From Bacteroidaceae bacterium (GTDB lineage Bacteria; Bacteroidota; Bacteroidia; Bacteroidales; Barnesiellaceae_A), in the NCBI GenBank assembly GCA_017410245.1, contig JAFQRE010000022.1:28108-92107 (forward strand): a stretch of 64,000 bases of DNA, written 5' to 3'. Positions 26,884 through 36,028 of the stretch are shown here, piece after piece. Both the position numbers and the translations under genes were made by a program. The notes beneath the pieces were generated by a model. It saw only the letters and a list, made by a program, of their open reading frames with translations. It was not told the DNA's origin and made no database searches. Numbering within the stretch: the stretch's first letter is position 1; every line of letters starts with the position of its first letter.

Positions 26884-29256
26884 TTATTTTCCGAAGTAAA
26901 CTCGTATTTTCCCATAAAATGCTCTGCCGGCTTTCTGTAGGCTGAAATTGTCGTATAGCAACTCATCGGTGATGTTGCGACACTCCACAATGAAGTTGTA
27001 TCGTCCGTGATGTAGGCTATAGGCTACAGATACATTGTGAGAGAATTGGTTGGGAACTACATAGTCGCCTTTGTTGGCTCCTATGTTGGCCGAATAGTAG
27101 GTGAAACTATGCAAGTACTGGTTGTCGTATGTAACCGTAAGTTTGTTGCCTTTGCCAAATAGGTCGTTCCAATAGAATGAGATATCGGAGTCGGCAAATA
27201 TATAGGGAATGTTGGGCATACGCTCTTTATATGACAGATTGGGAACTGAAGAGCCTAAGGCAGTGGGCATATTGTCACGCACGTCCATTTGTGTGAAGTT
27301 GGCACCAATGCTCAGCCATTTGCTGTAGTTGTATCGTACCGATATGTTGTATCCCAATGTTTGTACTTTGCCGTAGTTGATATAGGTGGCAGCCGACTTA
27401 CCTCCGCTCAGGTCGGTAATGTTGCGTTGTATGTAGTCGTTCGTATTGCGATATACCACTCCGGCTTCGGCATACAGCGAGTGTATATCGAATGTTTGGT
27501 TGTAGGCCAAATTGATATTTACATTGTGACTGTTTTCGGGACGAATGCCCACATCACCTATCTCCAAGTCCTCATCGCCAAACATCTCTTCGATAGTGGG
27601 TAGGCGGTATGCTTTTTCGTATGATGCTTTGGCTTGTAACAAAGGTATTATGAAGTATGTTCCGGCTAAGCCATACCCCCAAGAATCGACATTGCGTGTA
27701 GTGCGAACATACTCGCTCTGATTGGACGAGGTGGCTACAGGGCCGGCTACAAATTGGTTGTAGTACTTGCCAAATACCGATATGTTCCACTTTTCGTTGG
27801 GCATGAGACGGTATGAAAGTCCTGTGATGTTTTTGCAAGTCTCTTTGTCGATGGCTTGCGTTTGTTCCTCAACGGCCAGCAAGGAGGTGTTGCTCCGGTG
27901 AAATGAGTTGAAGACATGATTGAGTGTGAACAAGTGTATATCGCCAAGACGATAATTGAGGTTGAGCGTAGCATTCCAATTGTCATTGTTGGCACGTGAA
28001 TGTTGGTAGGATTGCTCTCCGGGTGAGTTCATTAGTTTTTTGTCTCCTACCCAGTTGTATTTATACGATGAGGTGTCGATGTTGGTGGTGATGTTGTGGT
28101 TGTAATTGGCGGTGATAGTTGCGTCAAGCCCTTCTGTCAAGAAGTTGCGTTTGTGATATTCGAGCGATGGCATGAGCGAGTAACCTTTGCGATGTTTCTC
28201 TCCGTATACAATCTCTTGTCGCACACCGGTTTGTACCTCCTTATACATGTTTGAGTATGTGAAGCCCACCATCATACGATCGGCCCACTTGGTCTTGATA
28301 AAACCCACCTTGGCAACGACGGCCTCGTTATGATAGGTGTCGTTGAAGCGCTGCACATGCTCTTTTTTGTTTTTGTCTATGCGTCCTGTCTCAAAATCCT
28401 CTACGGGGGCGTTTACGTAGTAGTTGTTGTCGGAGTAGTTCTGGAAAGCATTTATTTCGTATGTAAAACCATTGTCGAAACTTTGTCCAAAATGTAGGTT
28501 GGTGCGATGGGTGTTGAAAGAACCGTATGAGTATGATGCATCGAGAAACCAATTGCGGCGTTTCTTTTTGGTAACAATATTGATGACACCGCCTATGGCA
28601 TCGGTTCCGAAACTTACCGGAACAACTCCTTTATAGATTTCGATGCGGTCGGCAAAACTTACAGGTATGTTGTTGATGCTGAATGAACTGCCAACTCCTT
28701 CTTGTGGCACACCATCTATAAATACCTTGATATGTTTGCCACTGAACCCATCGAGTGTCAATTGCATGTCAGAGCCTACACCGCCCGACTCACGCAATTT
28801 CATACCTGGAACTTTAGATAATGCTTCGCCCAGATTCTTAGTACTGTTTTGCATCTCTTTGGTTTCCAACGCTATGGCATTGAATGCCGATTGCTTGACA
28901 CGACTTACACCTGTCGAAACAACAACTACTTCGTTGAGTTGCTGGTTGTTGGGCTCTAATGATACATTGTAGGTGGTCATTGCACCGGAGGCAACAACTA
29001 CGGGTTGTTCGGCCGTAGTGTATCCGAGTGAGCTGACAACCATCGTGTATTCTCCCGAAGGTGCGGTGAGATGGTAAGTACCCTGTTCGTCGGTAAAACA
29101 ACCGTAAGAGGTGCCTTTAAGATAAACACTTACGTGCGAGGCTTTTTCTTCCCCCTCTATAGTGACTTTGCCTTGTAGTCCCGATATAGGCTTGGCCATA
29201 GCAATGGCCGATGCCAACATAAGTGTTATTGTAAATAAAATATTCCTATACAACAC
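26884..29256 (-). CDS. xusA: TonB-dependent outer-membrane receptor (XusA-like)
   Basis: 790 residues from the GTG at 29256, chosen because the longer TTG frame coincides with the -7 box at 29287-29294. A signal peptide (LFTITLMLASAIAMA) is followed by a carboxypeptidase-regulatory-like domain (GKVTIEGEEKASHVSVYLKG), a plug domain (near VPGMKLRESGG, DGVPQEGVGSS, GTDAIGGVINIVTKK) and a 22-strand-type barrel ending YFGK. It imports iron-siderophore complexes using TonB energy. First gene of the operon. Confidence 0.85.
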   Translation of the reverse strand: MLYRNILFTITLMLASAIAMAKPISGLQGKVTIEGEEKASHVSVYLKGTSYGCFTDEQGTYHLTAPSGEYTMVVSSLGYTTAEQPVVVASGAMTTYNVSLEPNNQQLNEVVVVSTGVSRVKQSAFNAIALETKEMQNSTKNLGEALSKVPGMKLRESGGVGSDMQLTLDGFSGKHIKVFIDGVPQEGVGSSFSINNIPVSFADRIEIYKGVVPVSFGTDAIGGVINIVTKKKRRNWFLDASYSYGSFNTHRTNLHFGQSFDNGFTYEINAFQNYSDNNYYVNAPVEDFETGRIDKNKKEHVQRFNDTYHNEAVVAKVGFIKTKWADRMMVGFTYSNMYKEVQTGVRQEIVYGEKHRKGYSLMPSLEYHKRNFLTEGLDATITANYNHNITTNIDTSSYKYNWVGDKKLMNSPGEQSYQHSRANNDNWNATLNLNYRLGDIHLFTLNHVFNSFHRSNTSLLAVEEQTQAIDKETCKNITGLSYRLMPNEKWNISVFGKYYNQFVAGPVATSSNQSEYVRTTRNVDSWGYGLAGTYFIIPLLQAKASYEKAYRLPTIEEMFGDEDLEIGDVGIRPENSHNVNINLAYNQTFDIHSLYAEAGVVYRNTNDYIQRNITDLSGGKSAATYINYGKVQTLGYNISVRYNYSKWLSIGANFTQMDVRDNMPTALGSSVPNLSYKERMPNIPYIFADSDISFYWNDLFGKGNKLTVTYDNQYLHSFTYYSANIGANKGDYVVPNQFSHNVSVAYSLHHGRYNFIVECRNITDELLYDNFSLQKAGRAFYGKIRVYFGK

Positions 29257-29286
29257 GTTCAAAAGATTTACTATTAGTTTGCACGA

Positions 29287-29318
29287 CAAAGGTAGAATGA
29301 TGGTATAGGGTGGACAAT
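29287..29318 (-). promoter_or_regulatory. Promoter of the xus-like operon
   Basis: On the minus strand, TTG near 29315-29317, a 20-nt spacer and TACCTTTG at 29287-29294. It fixes the receptor start downstream, near the GTG at 29256. A Fur box is not obvious. Confidence 0.65.
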
Positions 29319-29452
29319 AGCTAAAAATAGGTATTTGTAAAATTTTGCCTAATTATTTGGGGGGACTCTAATTGTTTTTGTTATTGTTTTGATAATGTAT
29401 TGGAAACTTTTTAATACTTTAGCAACAATAATAACTATAACACTTGTTAGGC

Positions 29453-30310
29453 ATGATATATTTGGTAATTGCTATTTTCTTTGGTTCGTTGTTTGCCATA
29501 CTTTTCAAGTTATTTCAGCAACATGGAATTGACTCGCTGCAAGCTATAGGTGTCAATTATATAGTGGCTGCTACGATAGGTGTAGTGGGTAGTGTGGCTC
29601 AAGAAGCGCAGGTGGTGGCATTGGGTTCGTGGGCACCTTGGGCACTGGTAGCCGGACTCTTTATGATGGCCGGATTTGTGACAATGAACTATGCAACTCG
29701 ATGGCATGGTGTAGCTGTTTCTACCATAGCCGCCCGGGTGGCTTTTGTTGTGCCGGTGCTGTGTGCTTATCTGTTTCTGGGCAGTGACGAACCTCAATGG
29801 TTGGCCTCTGTATTAGTTATTGTATCGTTGTTTCTCATTTTCCCATCAAGAGGAGTAGTGTCATCTGTTTCGCAACGATGGTTTCTGCCGTTGTTGGTTT
29901 TTCTCAGTTATGGAGTAGCCAATTTTATGTTGAAGTACTGTCAGCAGCTGGTGGCTCAAGCCGGGGGTAGTGATGCCGATCTTTCTCTTGTTAGTGCTTT
30001 TGCTTTTGTGGCCGCTATTGTATTTACTATGATATATTATTTCAGCTTGCCTTCTTCGCAACGACAGCCGTTTGCTTGGCGTAATGTATGGGCCGGATTG
30101 GTGTTGGGTATAGTGAATATGGGGTGTACTTATTTTCTATTGAAGTCGTTGATGGTTATTGATAGTGCCATTTTCTATCCTATATACAATATATCGATAG
30201 TACTGATAGCAAGTGTTGTAGGTCGTTGGTATTTTGGCGAGCGTCTCTCTATACAGCAATATGTAGGTATTATTATTGCTCTCGTTGCTATTGTGTTATT
30301 TTTCAAATGA
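29453..30310 (+). CDS. EamA/DMT-superfamily transporter
   Basis: 285 residues from the ATG at 29453 (MIYLVIAIF); an upstream TTG frame is less likely. Ten hydrophobic helices fall into two EamA halves; the second half begins near LLVFLSYGVANFMLK. The family exports or imports small metabolites, and the substrate cannot be read from sequence. Transcribed alone, divergent from the xus operon, and ending at a hairpin shared with rplS. Confidence 0.88.
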   Translation: MIYLVIAIFFGSLFAILFKLFQQHGIDSLQAIGVNYIVAATIGVVGSVAQEAQVVALGSWAPWALVAGLFMMAGFVTMNYATRWHGVAVSTIAARVAFVVPVLCAYLFLGSDEPQWLASVLVIVSLFLIFPSRGVVSSVSQRWFLPLLVFLSYGVANFMLKYCQQLVAQAGGSDADLSLVSAFAFVAAIVFTMIYYFSLPSSQRQPFAWRNVWAGLVLGIVNMGCTYFLLKSLMVIDSAIFYPIYNISIVLIASVVGRWYFGERLSIQQYVGIIIALVAIVLFFK

Positions 30311-30318
30311 ACATAAAA

Positions 30319-30350
30319 AAAACCGCTCCGAAAATATCGGTGCGGTTTTT
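30319..30350. terminator. Bidirectional terminator between the DMT transporter and rplS
   Basis: AAACCGC...GCGGTTT stem extending to AAAAACCGCTCCG/CGGTGCGGTTTTT with flanking A and T runs, between convergent genes. Confidence 0.85.
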
Positions 30351-30375
30351 ATTTTGCAAAGCGTAGTGCCTTGAA

Positions 30376-30726
30376 TTAGACACGTTTTTCGCGGATGCGG
30401 GCTTTCTTACCGGTGAGTTTGCGCAAGTAGTACAATTTAGCACGACGCACTTTACCACGACGGTTGATAGTGATTTTCTCTACGAAGGGAGAGTCGAGGG
30501 GGAAGATACGCTCTACACCTACGTTACCCGACATTTTGCGTACGGTGAAACGTTTTTTGTCACCATGACCCGAGATGCGAATTACATCGCCACGGAAGTC
30601 CTGAATACGCTCTTTGTTACCCTCTTGGATACGGTATGATACTGTGATAGTATCACCGCTCTTGAACTCGGGGTGTTGTTTTTTCTCAGAAGCAAAAGCT
30701 TCTTCTACAATCTTAATAAAATCCAT
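30376..30726 (-). CDS. rplS: 50S ribosomal protein L19
   Basis: 116 residues from the ATG at 30726 ([11 protein letters not shown]); a 13-codon upstream extension is not conserved. Signatures: [35 protein letters not shown] and the basic C-terminal [11 protein letters not shown]. Single-gene unit. Confidence 0.97.
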   Translation of the reverse strand: MDFIKIVEEAFASEKKQHPEFKSGDTITVSYRIQEGNKERIQDFRGDVIRISGHGDKKRFTVRKMSGNVGVERIFPLDSPFVEKITINRRGKVRRAKLYYLRKLTGKKARIREKRV

Positions 30727-30957
30727 TTTTATAGCTATTAAAATGTTATTATTCGCAATATTCACAGGCCACTTGCACTGTCAGAGATTACGAAATGCGG
30801 CGCAAAGTAACAAATTTTTATTGATATACACAAGTTTAGACTTCTATTTTTTTGTGTGCATGCGTTGTATGTAGCTCTGTGCGTGCATCTGTGGCGCTAT
30901 ATACTTGCACCTGTGTCACATTTTTGTGCCATGCTGTACCTTGCCGATGTGTTATAA

Positions 30958-31001
30958 AAACACTATGCGAAGCTAACAGTCTGTTGCTCCGCATAGTTTG
31001 T
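30958..31001 (-). terminator. Terminator of the DUF2582 gene
   Basis: ACTATGCG (30962-30969) pairs with CGCATAGT (30990-30997), with an inner AACAG/CTGTT pair; followed by a T run on the minus strand. It lies 20 nt past the stop. Confidence 0.8.
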
Positions 31002-31020
31002 GGCTTATTTATGACAATAT

Positions 31021-31221
31021 TTAGCACAAAACAACTTCGATGTCCGATTCTGTCTCGGTAATAACAACTTTACCTTCGCGACCGAGCCAGCCGAGTGCTG
31101 CATAAATTTCCTTTTCTTTGAGTTTTGTTGCTTTTTTCAAACCTTTCATGGTGAGCATACCTGAAGCATTAAGAGCTTCCCATACGAGGCCAGCCCATGT
31201 GCCGATGATTTCTACATTCAT
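31021..31221 (-). CDS. Winged-helix protein of the DUF2582 family
   Basis: 66 residues from the ATG at 31221 (MNVEIIGTWAGLVWEAL); the longer frame adds 9 residues. The remainder reads as a compact winged helix (LTMKGLKKATKLKEKEIYAALGWLGREGKVVI), with the beta-wing formed by VITETESDIEVVL. Such small winged-helix proteins are common in Bacteroidota and of unknown function. Monocistronic. Confidence 0.85.
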   Translation of the reverse strand: MNVEIIGTWAGLVWEALNASGMLTMKGLKKATKLKEKEIYAALGWLGREGKVVITETESDIEVVLC

Positions 31222-31413
31222 TGTCTTTAATAGTCTTTTGTTAAACATATATTATTTCTTTGCAAATATACTGTATGAATTTGCAACAACGCACCTTAAT
31301 GCGTAATTATCATGTGTTTAGTTTATGCAATGCTTTGCATTGATTGTTGCATTTTGCGTTGCATAGGTGGCGTGGCTTAAGATAAAACAATCGAATGAAT
31401 GTATTGATTGCTA

Positions 31414-32331
31414 CTATTTCAAAATTATTTTCATACCCTCATTGGCAAGCTCGGTATTGGCAAATTCTTCGCGGGCCTGTTGCAGTAAGATATTTTCATC
31501 TTTGTATCGTGCCGAGAAGTGTCCGATGATGAGTTTCCCTACGCCAGCTTGTTGTGCTATTTGAGCAGCTTGTCGCGCCGTACTGTGGAAGGTTTGTCGC
31601 GCGAAGGGTTCTGAATCGTCACCATAAGTCGCTTCATGATATAGTACATCTACCCCCTCGATATATGGGATAATGCGTGGCGAGTACATGGTGTCGCTAC
31701 AGTAGGCGTAGCGTACCGATGGAGTAGGAGGTAGGGTAAGCTTACTGTTAGGAATGACAATGCCCTCCGGGGTAGTGTAGTCTTCGCCTTGTTTTATTGC
31801 TGCACGCATATATGTGGGTATATTATAGAACTGAGCCATGTCTCCGCGCAGATGTCGCTGGCTTTCGGCCTCTTCAAAAAGAAAACCGCATGTAGGAATA
31901 CGATGCTTGAGTGGAATGGTGCGTACGGTGACACTATTATCGGAGTATATAGCTTCGCTCATTGAGGGAGATATAGAGTTAAACCGTATTTCAAACGGAT
32001 TTTCTCTGCAGAAGTAGTTGAGTATGGGACGGAAAATCTGTTCGGCATCGGGGTGTGCATGTATCACTACCTCGCCGGTGTGTCCTGTAAGTCCCATTGT
32101 TGATAGTAATCCGAATAGTCCGAAGCAGTGGTCGCCATGTAGATGCGAGAGAAATATATGTCCGAGTCGGGTCATATTGAGGTGAGCGCGGCGGAAAGAT
32201 AGTTGTGCGCCTTCGCCACAGTCTATCATGAAGAGTTTGTCGCGCACGTTGAGCACCTGTGCCGAGGGCAGATGTCGCATTGTGGGAGTGGCTGCGCTGC
32301 AACCGAGTATGTTTACTTCAAAACGTGACAT
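31414..32331 (-). CDS. rnz: Ribonuclease Z
   Basis: tRNA 3'-end endonuclease of the metallo-beta-lactamase fold. 305 residues from the ATG at 32331 (MSRFEVNILGCSAATP). Metal motif SHLHGDHCFG near residues 62-71, exosite-type region DSEPFARQTFHSTARQAA, and a late IIGHFSARY motif. It matures tRNA precursors whose CCA is not encoded, as in the tRNA-Val genes here. Confidence 0.94.
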   Translation of the reverse strand: MSRFEVNILGCSAATPTMRHLPSAQVLNVRDKLFMIDCGEGAQLSFRRAHLNMTRLGHIFLSHLHGDHCFGLFGLLSTMGLTGHTGEVVIHAHPDAEQIFRPILNYFCRENPFEIRFNSISPSMSEAIYSDNSVTVRTIPLKHRIPTCGFLFEEAESQRHLRGDMAQFYNIPTYMRAAIKQGEDYTTPEGIVIPNSKLTLPPTPSVRYAYCSDTMYSPRIIPYIEGVDVLYHEATYGDDSEPFARQTFHSTARQAAQIAQQAGVGKLIIGHFSARYKDENILLQQAREEFANTELANEGMKIILK

Positions 32332-32499
32332 ATAGGTAAGTGATAGGATATTGATGCTATAGATGGGTTGATGCAAAGCGGTGTGTCGTATCTGTAATTC
32401 TTTGTAGTTTCGATATCGGTTTTCAGTAGTTAGCTTCTCTACATTTCATGATGTTTACTATTGCCGCATTGCATCTCTTGAGCATTCTTAAAGAAACAA

Positions 32500-32540
32500 A
32501 GTGAGGGTGTGCCAAAAATTTCATTTGACACACCCTCAAG
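32500..32540 (-). terminator. rpsA terminator
   Basis: GAGGGTGTG-type arms (32503-32510 with 32530-32537) around a T/A-rich loop, 21 nt past the rpsA stop. Confidence 0.75.
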
Positions 32541-32560
32541 GTTTATGTTATCGTAGCGAA

Positions 32561-34348
32561 TTATTCGCCTTTAGCCATTTTCTCTTTGAGAGCAGCCAAA
32601 GCGTCGATATCACCAAGAGTAGTTTTCTCTACAGCGGGCATAGCTACCTCTTCTGCAGGTTTAGCTTTCTTAGCGGGACGTTTTGCAGCAGCTTCTTTCT
32701 TCACTTCGGCCTTAGCTTCATCTTCGTAGATGCGGCTGTGAGAGAGAATGATGCGTTTTGTCTCTTTGTTGAACTCGATAACCTTGAAGTCGAGTGTCTC
32801 TTTTACTTGAGCTTGAGAACCATCTTGCTTAACGAGGTGCTTGGGAGTAGCAAAACCTTCAACACCCTCGGGCAAAGCAACTACAGCACCACGCTCGAGC
32901 ATCTCTTCGATAGTACCTTGGTGGATAGTGTCAACTTTGTAGATTTCCTCAAATTTATCCCAAGGATTGCTTTCGAGTTGTTTGTGACCGAGGCTGAGGC
33001 GACGGTTTTCTTTGTCTATCTCAAGAACTTGAACTTCGATGGGAGCACCGATTTGAGTAAACTCAGAGGGGTGTTTGATTTTCTTAGTCCAAGAGAGGTC
33101 GCTGATGTGAATCAAACCATCTACACCTTCTTCGATTTCTACGAACACACCGAAGTTAGTGAAGTTGCGCACCTTGGCAGCGTGGCGTGAGCCAACAGCA
33201 TATTTAGTTTCGATGTTTTGCCAGGGATCGTCTTTGAGTTGTTTGATACCGAGTGACATCTTACGCTCCTCGCGGTCGAGAGTAAGAACAACAGCTTCTA
33301 CATCGTCACCAACTTTCATGAAGTCTTGAGCGCTACGGAGGTGTTGTGACCAAGACATTTCTGAAACGTGGATAAGACCCTCAACACCGGGGAGGATTTC
33401 GATGAATGCACCATAGTCGGCCATAACGACAACCTTACCTTGTACTTTGTCACCAACTTTGAGGTCGGCGGGAAGAGCGTCCCAAGGATGGGGTTGGAGT
33501 TGTTTGAGACCGAGGGCGATGCGTTTCTTCTCCTCATCGTAGTCGATAACAACCACTTCGAGTTTTTGGTCGAGAGATACAACTTCCTCGGGGTGGTTTA
33601 CGCGGCCCCAAGAGAGGTCGGTGATGTGGATAAGACCATCGATGCCACCGAGGTCGATGAACACACCGTAAGAAGTGATGTTCTTGACAGTACCTGCCAA
33701 TACAGAACCCTTTTGGAGGCTGGCGATGATTTCTTTCTTTTGAGCTTCGATTTCAGCCTCAATAAGAGCCTTGTGCGAAACAACAACGTTGCGATATTCT
33801 TGGTTGATTTTAACAACTTTGAATTCCATAGTTTTGCCAACGAGGATATCGTAGTCGCGAATGGGCTTAACATCGATTTGTGAACCGGGGAGGAAAGCCT
33901 CTGTGCCACCAAATACCTCTACAATCATACCACCCTTAGTGCGGCATTTGATGTAACCGGTAATGATCTCGTTGTTTTCGAATGCAGCGTTTACGCGCTC
34001 CCAAGAGTGAGCAACACGTGCTTTTTTGTGTGAGAGGATAAGTTGGCCTTTGCGGTCTTCTTGGCTCTCTACATATACTTCTACTTTATCGCCGATTTTC
34101 AAGTCGGGATTGTAACGGAACTCGCTCATAGGAATGATACCGTCCGATTTGTAACCGATGTTTACAACGACTTCGCGTTTGTTCATCGAGATGATGGTAC
34201 CTTCTTGTACCTCTTTGTCCTTGACAGCATTCAAGGTTTGGTTGTAAGCAGCCTCCAATTCCTCGCGGCTCTTACCACCGAAGACTTCGCCTTTTTCATA
34301 GGCTTCCCAGTCAAAGTTTTCTACCGGGCTTTTTACTTCTTCGCTCAT
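32561..34348 (-). CDS. rpsA: 30S ribosomal protein S1
   Basis: 595 residues with six S1 RNA-binding repeats, recognisable by the recurring GDKVEVYV / GVFVEIxxGVxGLIHISDLSW pattern. It ends in a Lys/Ala/Glu-rich tail (about 555-595). Binds mRNA during initiation. A strong promoter lies upstream at 34417-34447. Confidence 0.96.
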   Translation of the reverse strand: MSEEVKSPVENFDWEAYEKGEVFGGKSREELEAAYNQTLNAVKDKEVQEGTIISMNKREVVVNIGYKSDGIIPMSEFRYNPDLKIGDKVEVYVESQEDRKGQLILSHKKARVAHSWERVNAAFENNEIITGYIKCRTKGGMIVEVFGGTEAFLPGSQIDVKPIRDYDILVGKTMEFKVVKINQEYRNVVVSHKALIEAEIEAQKKEIIASLQKGSVLAGTVKNITSYGVFIDLGGIDGLIHITDLSWGRVNHPEEVVSLDQKLEVVVIDYDEEKKRIALGLKQLQPHPWDALPADLKVGDKVQGKVVVMADYGAFIEILPGVEGLIHVSEMSWSQHLRSAQDFMKVGDDVEAVVLTLDREERKMSLGIKQLKDDPWQNIETKYAVGSRHAAKVRNFTNFGVFVEIEEGVDGLIHISDLSWTKKIKHPSEFTQIGAPIEVQVLEIDKENRRLSLGHKQLESNPWDKFEEIYKVDTIHQGTIEEMLERGAVVALPEGVEGFATPKHLVKQDGSQAQVKETLDFKVIEFNKETKRIILSHSRIYEDEAKAEVKKEAAAKRPAKKAKPAEEVAMPAVEKTTLGDIDALAALKEKMAKGE

Positions 34349-34416
34349 TGTTAATAAATTAGTTTTTTGTTTGTGATTAATAAATTAGACATTATATGGT
34401 CTGATAAAATCGGCTA

Positions 34417-34447
34417 CAAAGGTAGTCATTTTTTTTGTAACAGCAAA
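34417..34447 (-). promoter_or_regulatory. Promoter of rpsA
   Basis: On the minus strand, TTTG at 34444-34447, a 19-nt spacer and TACCTTTG at 34417-34424, 68 nt upstream of the ATG. Confidence 0.85.
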
Positions 34448-34502
34448 ATAAGGCGGATTTTTTAGCGCAAAATGCTGATTTTTGGTTGTTTGGCAACTTA
34501 GG

Positions 34503-34949
34503 CTATCGTTTTTTCTTGAAAAAATCTTGTATGAAGGCTGTGCATTCATCGGCTAATATGCCGGTTGTTACTTGAGTGCGGGGGTGAAGCGCATTGGGTG
34601 CTATGCTACTATATCCGCGTCGAGGGTCGGAGGCTCCATATACAAGTCTCGATATTTGTGCCCAGCCTATTGCTCCTGCGCACATTGTGCAAGGCTCGAG
34701 GGTGACGTATAGGGTGCAGTCGGTAAGATATTTGCCTCCTATGTTGTTGGTGGCCGACGTGATGGCTTGCATCTCGGCATGCGCCGTCACATCACATAGT
34801 GTCTCGGTGAGGTTATGTGCTCGTGCTATAATGCGATTTTGACACACTACTACTGCACCTACCGGTATCTCATCGGCTTGTGCAGCTTGTTGCGCCTCTT
34901 GCAGAGCCATGCGCATAAATCGTTCGTCAATATTCTCGTTTTGTTGCAT
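34503..34949 (-). CDS. tadA: tRNA-specific adenosine deaminase
   Basis: Converts A34 to inosine in tRNA-Arg(ACG). 148 residues of the cytidine/deoxycytidylate deaminase fold: zinc ligands in HAEMQAI (near residue 57) and PCTMCAGA (near 86), with the catalytic Glu in HAE. A general nucleoside deaminase is the alternative, but length and motifs fit TadA. It lies 14 nt after manA. Confidence 0.92.
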   Translation of the reverse strand: MQQNENIDERFMRMALQEAQQAAQADEIPVGAVVVCQNRIIARAHNLTETLCDVTAHAEMQAITSATNNIGGKYLTDCTLYVTLEPCTMCAGAIGWAQISRLVYGASDPRRGYSSIAPNALHPRTQVTTGILADECTAFIQDFFKKKR

Positions 34950-34963
34950 GCGATGACTATTCT

Positions 34964-35935
34964 TTAGGGTACATATACTTCAAGCAACTTGGCCTCGGCT
35001 GTAGGTGTGATGACTATATGCGATATGGCCGCCGGTACAAGACATGTTTCTCCCTGTTTGAGTGTTGTCGATGTGCCATCTTCGGTTGCAATGGTAACGG
35101 CTCCTTGCAAACACATATATACTACAAAAGAGTCGTGCTGTGCGACAGACCTTTGGCAAGGCGTGTCTAAGTGAAGCAATGCGGTTGTGAAGTACTTGCA
35201 GTCTATTAATGATACTGCTTCATTGCGATGGGGACAATAAGCCGTTTTGAGGTCATCATACATCTTGAAGTCAATAGCTTCGCGAGCCATATCGGTGTGT
35301 AGTTCTCGGGGGTTACCTTCTTTGTCCTTACGGTTATAGTCGTATATGCGGTAGGTGATATTGGAGGTTTGCTGTATCTCGGCTACAAATACCCCCTTAC
35401 CAATAGCATGTATGCGGCCCGATGGCAGATAAAAGACATCACCGGCTTGAACCTTGTGAAATTGTAGTACATCGGTGATGGTGTTGTTTGCAACTCGGGT
35501 AGTATATTCGGCGGGAGTAATGGGGTGTGAAAATCCCGAGAAAAGTCCGCTATTGGGTTCGGCATCTATAACATACCACATCTCGGTCTTGCCAAATGAG
35601 TTGTGGCGTGTACGTGCCAACTCATCATCGGGGTGTACCTGTATAGAGAGGTTGTCGCAAGCATCGATAAACTTGATGAGGAGCGGAAAAGTTGTCCCAA
35701 AATGTTGGTGAACGTGGTTGCCCACCAAGCGTGCTCCATCGCGGGCTATCAGTTCTTGCAATGTCATACCAGCATCTTTGCCGTTGGCAACAACCGATAC
35801 GTCCCCTTCGACAGCCGAAATCTCCCAACTCTCACCCAGCTGTTCGTGGTCGAGTTGCTTGCCTTTGTACGCAGCAATCTTGCGGCCTCCCCAGATGGGA
35901 GCTTTGTATATTTCGTGAAACTTGAGTATGTACAT
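34964..35935 (-). CDS. manA: Mannose-6-phosphate isomerase, class I
   Basis: Interconverts fructose 6-phosphate and mannose 6-phosphate, feeding GDP-mannose and GDP-fucose. 323 residues of the cupin type I PMI family. Zinc ligands are visible in SIQVHPDDELA, KTEMWYV and GRIHAIGKG. This short form (about 320 residues) is common in Firmicutes and Bacteroidota. A TACCTTTG box (reverse) is at 35958-35965. First gene of the manA-tadA pair. Confidence 0.94.
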   Translation of the reverse strand: MYILKFHEIYKAPIWGGRKIAAYKGKQLDHEQLGESWEISAVEGDVSVVANGKDAGMTLQELIARDGARLVGNHVHQHFGTTFPLLIKFIDACDNLSIQVHPDDELARTRHNSFGKTEMWYVIDAEPNSGLFSGFSHPITPAEYTTRVANNTITDVLQFHKVQAGDVFYLPSGRIHAIGKGVFVAEIQQTSNITYRIYDYNRKDKEGNPRELHTDMAREAIDFKMYDDLKTAYCPHRNEAVSLIDCKYFTTALLHLDTPCQRSVAQHDSFVVYMCLQGAVTIATEDGTSTTLKQGETCLVPAAISHIVITPTAEAKLLEVYVP

Positions 35936-36028
35936 GCTGTTTTTTGCTTTACTCCGGCAAAGGTATAAATAAATGGTAGATACTGCTACTTGTAGATGGC
36001 AAATTTGTGGTTTAAAAGCTAAAGGTAG

